Shown in pieces: positions 8,217 through 15,461 of a DNA stretch of 64,000 bases. Each line of letters begins with the position of its first letter. Within the stretch, counting starts at the first letter, position 1. Under the pieces are notes generated by a model. The model ran no database searches. It saw only the letters and a list, made by a program, of their open reading frames with translations, and had not been told where the DNA came from. Location: assembly GCA_002483145.1 (NCBI GenBank), contig DLHJ01000004.1:62001-126000 (forward strand). The letters run 5' to 3'. The position numbers and the translations under genes were made by a program. Origin of the DNA: Cellvibrio sp. UBA7671. GTDB taxonomy: Bacteria; Pseudomonadota; Gammaproteobacteria; Pseudomonadales; Cellvibrionaceae.

Positions 8217-11015
8217 TTAGAACTTGTAGTTAAGGTTGAGCATATAATTTGTACCGTAGTGTTGGACTCTGGTCACAAGACGTGAGTCAGTTTCCAAGGC
8301 ATTAACATCGTCTTCATCTGTCAGATTCTGAGCTTGCAAAGAAACACGCAAACCTTCAAGACTATTAATGCCGGATTCGGAAAAGTCGTAACTAATTTGG
8401 GCATCCCACAACTCGGTTGCCAATCGATTGACCGTCGACAAGGTATTACTACCACCACGCTCTTCGGATTGGAATTCGCTGCGTTTTGTACCGGCAATAC
8501 GAATTTCAAAACCCGCATTTTGATAGTAAGCAGTGAGCTGGGAAACATGATCTGACAAACCAGGTACTTTGGAGTTGTCATCCATTTTTCCATCGGTGTA
8601 AGAGCTACTGACGATTACGCCAAATCCGTCCAATGCGTCGTGAACAATCCGAAGTGGTAAATTCATCTGGCCTTCGATACCATCAACAGTTCCCCTCAAG
8701 CCATCCCGCGTAGAGGTGTTAACACCAAGGAATGTCGCGGGCGTGTAAACTTCACCTGCCTCAACTGCCTGATGGTATCCGGGAATGTAGTATTCGGAGA
8801 AATCAACGGTCTCGCCAGCGCTACTATGCCAATTAACCAAGTCTTTATAAAAATAGCCAACGGAGATGTAACCGTCATCGGCAAAATACCAGTCGTAAGC
8901 TAAGTCAAACTGATTGGCTTCGAGAGGTTCCAATGTAGGGTTACCTGAAGTAGAAACCCATGGACCTTTTTCGGGATCAGGATTAGTTACTTGAGAAACG
9001 TTTTGGCGGAACTTGATAGACGAGCCGGCTTTCAAGGAATCAAATCGTGCGCGACTGATACTTTTAGCAGCGGCAAACCTTAATATTTGATTTTCTGCCA
9101 CCTCGTAGTTCAAGTTTAAACTCGGCAAATATTTGGTGTAACTTGCTCCATCAGACACAGGTACGGCCTGCACAAATAAATCAGAACCTGTTTGTGCTGC
9201 ATACCCATCAGAAGATTGATCGGTATCAACAGCCTGAACACCAGCGTTACCATAAAGTCGTTTGCCTACAATGCTAGACTCGAAATCCAGCTTAACAAAC
9301 CCCATCAAAATTTCTTCATCAATCGCATAGGTATCACCCATACGGTCGGGTTCCAAGCCGGCAGCGTCGATCAGCGAATAATAGCCATCTTTATATAAAC
9401 CCAAACCGTCATACGCAACAATGTTACCCATACCCGCCCAATTCAAATCGGCAACACCGCGGCGATATTCTTCAGGGATAGGGCCGTCAGAAGGAAATGA
9501 CGGTGCCGTAGCGAAGGCGCCCGTATTATCTTTTGTTGCTGACCGCTCACTATACTGGACGCCAAAATTCACAGCGGTGATAAAATTATCTTCGAGTGTT
9601 TGTGTAGCTTCCAATCTGACTGCATCCAGCTCTTCCTCAAAAACAGCTTCATTAATAAAGCCATCTTGAGCATGGTTATAGTCAAGGTCTTCGCCGTGGG
9701 CGCCTTTTGTATTAACAGTCTCTGGAGCGAATTGAGATATTGGTGCCAAGCTGCCACCCCAAGCTTGTGGACCAGCCAATTTAACGAGATTGTAGTCAGA
9801 AAAATCAGTCGCATTATTGCTAAAGGTCAAGCCGTCATCACCTAAAGTCCAGGATCGTGTATTTAATTCACTGTCAGCAATAGTACCGGCGCGCCCAATG
9901 CCCGCGTAACTTTCCGCACGCAGGTCATTTTTGGTGGTTTTACTATGAGATACATCCAACTTAAGAGTTAATTCATCACTTACGTGAAAGGCCGCATTTA
10001 AACCGTAAGCGTCGAGCTTACCCTCAATACTCGAAGGATCTGTACGCATCGTCGGGGAATAGCCACCTGTTGTACCGGCAGTTACTACACCATCTACAGT
10101 TGTTACCGCCGAAGCAAATGGCATGGATTCAATAAATCCGCGTTTCACGCCCTCATCTTTGAAGTCGATATAAAGCGCATCAACGATAATCTCCCATTGA
10201 TCATTCGAATTGAATTGGAGCACACCAGTGAGTGCATCGCGCTCTAATACATTTGAAATTGCAAATACATCATTGCCGTCCGGTGTATAAGATCCACCAG
10301 CGGCCGGGTTTTGTGTATAACCCCAAACGTTCGATTGTTCAATTTGACTGGGTGATGATGTACTCGCAGCGGCTACGGCAACACCAATTGTGTCGTCTGC
10401 AAATTTATCTGAATAACTCAACGCATAGCGATGACCGGTATCATCAAAATCAGGATTATTTGATTTTAAATCGTTAGATTCATAAGTAGCAGAAATTGCT
10501 GTACCAGGTGCGGAATCCAACGGCCGAATAGTGCGCAAATCGACAGTACCACCAATACCGGTAGTGGATAGTGAAGCATCAGGTGATTTATAAACGACTG
10601 CGCCGCTGATAATTTCGGAAGGATATAAGTCGTACTCTACACCGCGGTTATCTCCAATCCCAAGTAACTCACGGCCATTCATGGTGGTGCCTACATAATC
10701 CTCCTTAAAGCCGCGCACTGATAAGCCACTTGTACGTCCATTGCGACGTTCGCCCGCCAAGCCAGGCAATCGTGCCAATGTTTCTGCAATACTGGAGTCA
10801 GGTAGTTTGCCGATGTCTTCAGCAACCACTGCTTCCACAATAGAAGTATTTTCCCTCTTCAAGACTTGTGCTTTTTCCAGGCTCGCCTTAAAGCCGGTAA
10901 CGAGCACTTCCTCTACTTCTCCTGAAACATTTTGTGCGTATACAGCATGCGAACCTGCTGCCAACGTCATTGTGGAAACTACTGCTAGTAAGTGGTTAAA
11001 CTTCCGCTTTATCAT
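8217..11015 (-). CDS. TonB-dependent outer-membrane receptor (Xanthomonas/Caulobacter type)
   Basis: A 932-residue outer-membrane beta-barrel receptor. A Sec signal peptide ends at AVYAQ; a TonB-box-like EEVLVTG follows; the plug domain carries AEDIGKLPDSSIAETLARLP and LSVRGF; the barrel ends in the aromatic C-terminus NYMLNLNYKF. This subclass usually imports oligosaccharides or aromatic compounds by TonB energy. It heads an operon with two halogenases. AGGGG lies 6 bases before the ATG. The candidate ECF promoter at 11273-11298 lies about 258 bases upstream, leaving a long leader. The ligand is not revealed by the sequence; the halogenases suggest an aromatic or decorated carbohydrate compound, and the regulon suggests a glucan. 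Confidence 0.92.
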   Translation of the reverse strand: MIKRKFNHLLAVVSTMTLAAGSHAVYAQNVSGEVEEVLVTGFKASLEKAQVLKRENTSIVEAVVAEDIGKLPDSSIAETLARLPGLAGERRNGRTSGLSVRGFKEDYVGTTMNGRELLGIGDNRGVEYDLYPSEIISGAVVYKSPDASLSTTGIGGTVDLRTIRPLDSAPGTAISATYESNDLKSNNPDFDDTGHRYALSYSDKFADDTIGVAVAAASTSSPSQIEQSNVWGYTQNPAAGGSYTPDGNDVFAISNVLERDALTGVLQFNSNDQWEIIVDALYIDFKDEGVKRGFIESMPFASAVTTVDGVVTAGTTGGYSPTMRTDPSSIEGKLDAYGLNAAFHVSDELTLKLDVSHSKTTKNDLRAESYAGIGRAGTIADSELNTRSWTLGDDGLTFSNNATDFSDYNLVKLAGPQAWGGSLAPISQFAPETVNTKGAHGEDLDYNHAQDGFINEAVFEEELDAVRLEATQTLEDNFITAVNFGVQYSERSATKDNTGAFATAPSFPSDGPIPEEYRRGVADLNWAGMGNIVAYDGLGLYKDGYYSLIDAAGLEPDRMGDTYAIDEEILMGFVKLDFESSIVGKRLYGNAGVQAVDTDQSSDGYAAQTGSDLFVQAVPVSDGASYTKYLPSLNLNYEVAENQILRFAAAKSISRARFDSLKAGSSIKFRQNVSQVTNPDPEKGPWVSTSGNPTLEPLEANQFDLAYDWYFADDGYISVGYFYKDLVNWHSSAGETVDFSEYYIPGYHQAVEAGEVYTPATFLGVNTSTRDGLRGTVDGIEGQMNLPLRIVHDALDGFGVIVSSSYTDGKMDDNSKVPGLSDHVSQLTAYYQNAGFEIRIAGTKRSEFQSEERGGSNTLSTVNRLATELWDAQISYDFSESGINSLEGLRVSLQAQNLTDEDDVNALETDSRLVTRVQHYGTNYMLNLNYKF

Positions 11016-11272
11016 AATATCCCCTAATGTAAGATTATTTGTTTTTACGATGCATATCGACCAAAAAAATGTGACATTTAAATCACAACCCGTTCAAACG
11101 TTACCTGGTATTGCGCAAAAGAATACGTCTTGAGTGGAACGACATTTTTCTACAACAAGCTCATCTCTCTCCTGGATATCAAGCATTTACCTCCTGTATC
11201 CCAGAAACCAGGAGTGTGGATGTTTATTTAATCGGTAAGAATGATATTCATGATAGATATGGCGCCTGATAA

Positions 11273-11298
11273 GACGGATCAAATGATAATTCCGCCCC
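11273..11298 (-). promoter_or_regulatory. Candidate ECF-sigma promoter for the receptor/halogenase operon
   Basis: On the minus strand GGGGCGGA and CCGTCTTAT are separated so that GGGGCGG-N15-CGTC holds. The same arrangement occurs at five other sites in this window, always facing a gene start. It lies directly downstream of a minus-strand terminator at 11326-11353. Confidence 0.65.
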
Positions 11299-11325
11299 TA
11301 CAGTGATTTCCAAACCAACAAAAAA

Positions 11326-11353
11326 GCCCTAATTGCAAGTGAGCAATCAGGGC
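11326..11353 (-). terminator. Minus-strand terminator just upstream of the candidate ECF promoter
   Basis: Eleven-bp stem GCCCTGATTGC / GCAATTAGGGC (one G-U pair) followed by TTTTTT on the minus strand. It would insulate the promoter from upstream transcription. Bases 11354-11600 around it hold no gene I can support. Confidence 0.7.
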
Positions 11354-11609
11354 CATACGGATAACTTAATCAACGAGGAAAAATTTAGATGACGGGAACA
11401 GGCGGCGCCTAATTATTAATCTACAATCGACGTATAAGCTCACCACCAAAAATCCCAATGCATGATCGACCCGATCTCAAACGTAAGCATCCAATAATCC
11501 GCACCTACAGCTTGTAGCCGGATCAAACATAATGGCCACGTACAGCCAAGCTATTCAGATTTATATTCAAGCTTCTTAAATTATCTCAATGAAAAATTCA
11601 ACAAGTAAT

Positions 11610-11635
11610 GGGGCGGATTTCATTTATCGTACGTC
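11610..11635 (+). promoter_or_regulatory. Candidate ECF-sigma promoter for the left copy of the paired unknown genes
   Basis: GGGGCGGA at 11610 and CGTC at 11632 keep the N15 spacing seen at 11273 and 47464. It faces the gene whose ribosome site is at 11659, about 35 bases downstream of the CGTC. Confidence 0.65.
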
Positions 11636-11668
11636 ATATACTAAATAGGTTTTTTAAAAGGATTTCCC

Positions 11669-11681
11669 ATGCAAAAAAATG
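11669..11681 (+). promoter_or_regulatory. Ambiguous start: well-placed ATG out of frame across a run of seven A
   Basis: A Shine-Dalgarno-like AAGG (around 11659) is well spaced for ATG 11669, but that ATG is in the wrong frame. ATG 11679, in frame, sits about 16 bases from it. The two are separated by C and seven A (11673-11679). Losing one A would fuse the better start to the frame as M-Q-K-M-T-L-L. Confidence 0.5.
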
Positions 11682-12344
11682 ACATTACTACTATTCACCG
11701 TATTGGCTACTTTCGGTGCTCTATATTTTATGTATGAAAAAAAAGAATCACTCAGTGCGACGATGTCATTTCCGCTACCAGAACCACAAATCAGTAAAAG
11801 TCATTTTTATGCCGCACCAAGAAAATCAGGCCAGGAAAAAGGGAACATAGTTAATTCGATTACTACCGAAAACACAATCGAAAATATAACCGAACTAAAA
11901 ATCCAAAGAGAGCCTCAGCCCCTTCACGACTCTTATCTTAAGCCAATAATATTGGCGGCCTACGCTAAAAACAAAGAAAATATTGACAATCGATTTAAAT
12001 CGATCAACGGTCGCCTGGCCCAAGACCCAACCATGTCAGTGTCAGACGTCTTGGGGAAACTCTTTGAAGAAGAACCAGTTGAAATCGAATGGGCAAGGAA
12101 GAACGAAGAGAATATTTATAACTTCTTTCGCGACAGCAATAACTTTAAAAATTTTTCTCCCGAGTCTGTGGACTGCAGGTCATCTAGTTGCAGAGTGGTG
12201 ATATCTGCAGCAGATGAGATAGCAAGCATTGAAATCCAGAACAAAATTAGTCATCAGTTGACTATTAACCACCCTGCAATCCCTCGCAGCTATAGCACTA
12301 TTACAGATCAACAAACAGCAAAACTAACCATTTATTTTCAGTAA
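11679..12344 (+). CDS. Membrane-anchored protein of unknown function, left copy (gene A)
   Basis: A 221-residue product. It has one N-terminal membrane segment (LLLFTVLATFGALYFMY), a variable linker, and a conserved C-terminal part. Strong matches to the gene at 19307-19981 include RFKSINGRL, the segment around EWARKNEENIYNFFRDSN, NFSPESVDC, SSSC and IQNKISHQL. Two conserved cysteines in VDCRSSSC may form a disulphide, which fits a periplasmic location. No known family was recognised. It is followed at 125 bases by gene B (12469). A candidate ECF promoter precedes it. The start is uncertain because of the poly-A shift at 11669-11681. Confidence 0.75.
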   Translation: MTLLLFTVLATFGALYFMYEKKESLSATMSFPLPEPQISKSHFYAAPRKSGQEKGNIVNSITTENTIENITELKIQREPQPLHDSYLKPIILAAYAKNKENIDNRFKSINGRLAQDPTMSVSDVLGKLFEEEPVEIEWARKNEENIYNFFRDSNNFKNFSPESVDCRSSSCRVVISAADEIASIEIQNKISHQLTINHPAIPRSYSTITDQQTAKLTIYFQ

Positions 12345-12390
12345 TTTCATGGATAAGGAAGATAGGAACCATGTGGCAGCCTTAGGTTTC

Positions 12391-12412
12391 ACCAACACTC
12401 TATATCGTTGGT
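12391..12412 (+). other. Conserved small hairpin between genes A and B, left copy
   Basis: Arms ACCAAC / GTTGGT with a 10-nt loop. The same arms and flanking bases recur between the homologous genes at 19244-19262, so the intergenic sequence was duplicated too and the hairpin kept despite a changed loop. Confidence 0.5.
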
Positions 12413-12468
12413 ATACATAAGGATTATGTGGCTGCTGAACACTAATCATTAATTAATAGGGAAAGAAA

Positions 12469-13137
12469 ATGAATACTTTTATTAAGATATTGCTTGGTTT
12501 GACTTTAGGGATTACAACACTTTCAACAAACGCTCAAACAACACGAGCGTTATTTTCAGGTGGTGCCATAATTGATAGAGATTCCCATATTCGTTACAGT
12601 TTTGCTGACAGCTCCTGTAGAGAGATAACGAGTAGATTGTTTTATCTCGCGGGACCGCTTACCTGGTTCGATTCAAAAGTATATTGCAGCGGCTTTAGCG
12701 AACCCATTCTTACCTTCACCTATGGTCTTTACGATTACGGCCTAGGTCCTACTTCAATACAAAGTTGCAGCATCGATCGAGGTAATAATCCAAATGTAAT
12801 TTTTTACTCTACTGAAAATTGTTTCGCATCTGTTGGCGCGATGGTAAGCGCTCCAACGCAACCTCGAGATTTAGTATTTTGGGATATAGGAAGTTACCTT
12901 TCAGAACCCTATATTTCGTTAAAAGATCCTACCTGTTCAAAAGCAAAAACTCTCATTAGCGGTAGTTATTCAACGTCCCGCTACAGAATTAATGTTTCCT
13001 GCCCTTCAGTCACCGGACCCGTAATTAGTATTGATTACTATGTGGGAAGCGGCCCGCGAACTGTAACGAAAAATCCAAGTTCAAAAGTAATAACAAATAC
13101 AGCAGCAACAGCTGACTATGTTAAGTTGGTTCCTTAA
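12469..13137 (+). CDS. Secreted protein of unknown function, left copy (gene B)
   Basis: A 222-residue exported protein. The signal peptide MNTFIKILLGLTLGITTLST ends near NAQ; the mature part contains eight or so cysteines spaced through a beta-rich sequence. It matches the equally long product of 18526-19194 throughout (ITSRLFYLAGPLTWFDSKVYC against VTSRLSYLAGPLEWFDSKVYC, and SCSIDRGNNPN against SCSITRGSNPN). AGGGAAAG lies before the ATG. No known family was recognised; an internal repeat of the pattern (C-residue block followed by a short beta segment) is suggested. It is co-transcribed with gene A, so the two products may work together in the periplasm or at the surface. Confidence 0.8.
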   Translation: MNTFIKILLGLTLGITTLSTNAQTTRALFSGGAIIDRDSHIRYSFADSSCREITSRLFYLAGPLTWFDSKVYCSGFSEPILTFTYGLYDYGLGPTSIQSCSIDRGNNPNVIFYSTENCFASVGAMVSAPTQPRDLVFWDIGSYLSEPYISLKDPTCSKAKTLISGSYSTSRYRINVSCPSVTGPVISIDYYVGSGPRTVTKNPSSKVITNTAATADYVKLVP

Positions 13138-13200
13138 CTATTATTATGACACAAAAAATCGCACTTGATTATTTTTCCGGTTACAATTAAAAACCTTGAC

Positions 13201-13235
13201 GAAAGCTGCTGAAATTTCCATTTTCAGCAGCTTTC
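13201..13235. terminator. Bidirectional terminator between convergent genes
   Basis: Perfect 14-bp arms GAAAGCTGCTGAAA / TTTCAGCAGCTTTC with a 7-nt loop lie between the ends of gene B and the minus-strand binding-protein gene. Confidence 0.85.
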
Positions 13236-13250
13236 ATTTTGGGCTGTAAC

Positions 13251-14123
13251 TTACCGAACACTATTGTCCAATGACTCGATATCAAGCCACAACTCCTCCC
13301 TTTCCAAAGGAGTTTCCTTTGGTAAGCCGGGATTGCTAATTTTAAATATTTTTCTCTGTTTCAAGTTTGCTTTTTCGATAACTGACTTAATCATAGGGTC
13401 ATTAAAAAACACCTGATCGAAACTCTTATCTGCGATAGCGCGATTAAGCCCTAACTCAATATCAGCTGCTAATTTTTTGTTGCTTTTTGTGGTAAAAAAA
13501 TAGAATGGCATGCGATAGATCAACATTGTTTTTTCCTCCACCACAAGTGGAAGATTCGAATTATCTAGCAACTCTTGCCAAGGCTCCTGAACCCCTCGCG
13601 GAAAAGCGTCAAAACGGGAACCGTCCAACATATAAAATAATCCTTGATATTTATTGGCTGTAATTACAGTAAGGTTATTGTTGCGAAGTATTTCTGTATC
13701 CGCCCAAGTCTTACCCTGACCAAAGGTTAAACGCCGAAGATCCTCAATTGTATTAATTTGGTCAAACCTGGGTTGATCACCTTTGCGGATAATGAATATT
13801 CTGTGCCCGAGAAGGCCTTTAAATAAAGGAATACGGATTGGCAGCAATGTATCCTCCATTTGTTGGCTTGTAGCAGCCCAAAGCAAATCTGAATGCCCGG
13901 ATGAAACTAGTTCAATATTTCTCGACTGACTAATTACGTTTTCGTCAGTTATTAATTCGTATTGAGTGTCAATTTTACTTAAGGCAAGATTGAGCATTTG
14001 CATCGCGTAGCGGCCATTGCCATCACTTGCGGTATTTACACGAATATTTTCTTTGGCAACCGTGGGCAAGCTGTAAACATAAGAAAAAAAAACAATGTGT
14101 ATGATTGAATAAAAAATTTTCAT
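13251..14123 (-). CDS. Periplasmic binding-protein-like protein, copy 1 of 3
   Basis: A 290-residue exported protein with an N-terminal signal (IVFFSYVYSLPTVAKE) and the two-lobe pattern of extracellular solute-binding proteins of the SBP_bac_3 type. Hallmarks shared with the copies at 20129 and 32481 are IRIPLFKGLLG, a KGD/KED motif, LRRLTFGQGKTWADTEILRN, FPRGVQE, YFF and a late FNDP. There is no ABC permease gene nearby. It is last in the operon TonB receptor / SusE-F-like lipoprotein / this gene. A role as periplasmic carrier or sensor-ligand protein for imported sugar is inferred only. Confidence 0.75.
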   Translation of the reverse strand: MKIFYSIIHIVFFSYVYSLPTVAKENIRVNTASDGNGRYAMQMLNLALSKIDTQYELITDENVISQSRNIELVSSGHSDLLWAATSQQMEDTLLPIRIPLFKGLLGHRIFIIRKGDQPRFDQINTIEDLRRLTFGQGKTWADTEILRNNNLTVITANKYQGLFYMLDGSRFDAFPRGVQEPWQELLDNSNLPLVVEEKTMLIYRMPFYFFTTKSNKKLAADIELGLNRAIADKSFDQVFFNDPMIKSVIEKANLKQRKIFKISNPGLPKETPLEREELWLDIESLDNSVR

Positions 14124-14173
14124 AGATGTGTTTCAGCAGCGGTATAAACGATAAAAAGGCGGGATAAAAAAGC

Positions 14174-14197
14174 CCGCTACCGCAGGTGCGGTAGCGG
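14174..14197 (-). terminator. Intra-operon terminator after the SusE/F-like gene
   Basis: Perfect 10-bp arms CCGCTACCGC / GCGGTAGCGG with a 4-nt loop, followed on the minus strand by GCTTTTTT. It sits between two genes of the same operon, as also seen at 8167-8194, and probably reduces expression of the binding protein. Confidence 0.8.
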
Positions 14198-14215
14198 AAA
14201 GGGGTTGAGCAAGAG

Positions 14216-15409
14216 CTAATTTTGCTTGGTGAAAAGAATCGTATTATCTTTCAAGTTTACACGAATCAGGTAAGTGCCCGCTTTTTCCGGGGAGACTTTC
14301 CATTTCAAATCGTCCGCAGAACTATTTGCACCAACTTTTACTACAATGGGGCCAGGAGCTTCTGTTGGAAGGTCAGCTGCAGTGGATGGCGCGAATATCC
14401 ATATCCCATTTGACCACTCATAATTCTCACCATTGGCCTGACCAAATAATTTCAAAGCTTGTTCACCACCCGTAGCAGCCAAATCAGTTACAGTGGTGAA
14501 AACCATTGGATCGATAGCATCTCGCTCGAAGCGTACAGCGCCATTTAAATTCCAACCTGCAACAGTACCATCACCCACCATACCCAATTCATAGGCAGGT
14601 GCACCGAAATATACTTTTTGAGTTTTCTGATCGATAACAATAGTGTATTCACCAGCTACTGGCACTTGCCATTTGTTGTCTGGGCCGCCACTTGGAATTA
14701 CTTTCATTGCAGGATTAGTTACGGATTGTTGGTCCGCCTCCGGCATAATCCATTCGATGCAGCACCAATCACCTGGGATCGGCGCCAAAGGGAATTTAAT
14801 CGCGCCAGGCTCAAGATGACCCTGCCACGTAAACCTACCCTCAATAGTTGGGTGTTGCTCCAATGGGATAGCCGCTGTGTTGGTCCAACCCGCAGCAGTG
14901 GCGTCTCCAATCATCGCTACATATTCATAAAACTCCTTAGTATTAAGATCAAAATTAGCAATAGTTGACTGATTGGCTGAATCTACTGCCACAATACGCG
15001 CATCGTAAATTCGTCCACCTTGCAAGGCGAAAGTCGCATCACTGTTTTGATCTTGTAACTCAGTTAAATCAAGACTAACAATTGATTCAAGGCCGGATAA
15101 GTTATCCAGTTTTGCTACAACAACATCATTGATTTCAACATAATAGGATTTGAGTCCCTTATCATCGCCAATGTAAATTTCTACAGCTTTACGGATGTTG
15201 ACATCTGCTCGAGTACCATTTTCCAAAGCTGTTTTTGCTGCGCCATTTCCAATACCGAAGTAAGGAGCACGATCAACGGGATCTGTCGCTTTATAGCCTC
15301 CCGAGGAATTACCTCCTCCACAACCTGTAACGACAGATGCCAACACACCGGCAAGGAAAATAATTCCCATTTTTTTCATATCTACTTTTTTATTTAATAC
15401 TTTTTTCAT
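14216..15409 (-). CDS. SusE/SusF-like outer-membrane carbohydrate-binding lipoprotein
   Basis: A 397-residue lipoprotein. The signal peptide ends in the lipobox VVTGC, followed by GGGNSSGG. After an N-terminal domain come two related modules that begin YVAMIGDATAAGWTN and LGMVGDGTVAGWNLN and continue with G-W-W-rich beta strands, the pattern of SusE/SusF starch-binding modules of Bacteroidetes. Those proteins hold alpha-glucans at the cell surface beside the SusC/D transporter. Here the neighbour is a TonB-dependent receptor (15462-18269), but no SusD is visible. The same fold seems to recur in the dextranases of this window (LWVAGTFSNWSLK type). Alpha-glucan binding at the surface is therefore likely. 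Confidence 0.8.
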   Translation of the reverse strand: MKKVLNKKVDMKKMGIIFLAGVLASVVTGCGGGNSSGGYKATDPVDRAPYFGIGNGAAKTALENGTRADVNIRKAVEIYIGDDKGLKSYYVEINDVVVAKLDNLSGLESIVSLDLTELQDQNSDATFALQGGRIYDARIVAVDSANQSTIANFDLNTKEFYEYVAMIGDATAAGWTNTAAIPLEQHPTIEGRFTWQGHLEPGAIKFPLAPIPGDWCCIEWIMPEADQQSVTNPAMKVIPSGGPDNKWQVPVAGEYTIVIDQKTQKVYFGAPAYELGMVGDGTVAGWNLNGAVRFERDAIDPMVFTTVTDLAATGGEQALKLFGQANGENYEWSNGIWIFAPSTAADLPTEAPGPIVVKVGANSSADDLKWKVSPEKAGTYLIRVNLKDNTILFTKQN

Positions 15410-15461
15410 GATTATTTTTCCAATAATGACCTATGGATTTGAATGACTATTAATTGCAACA

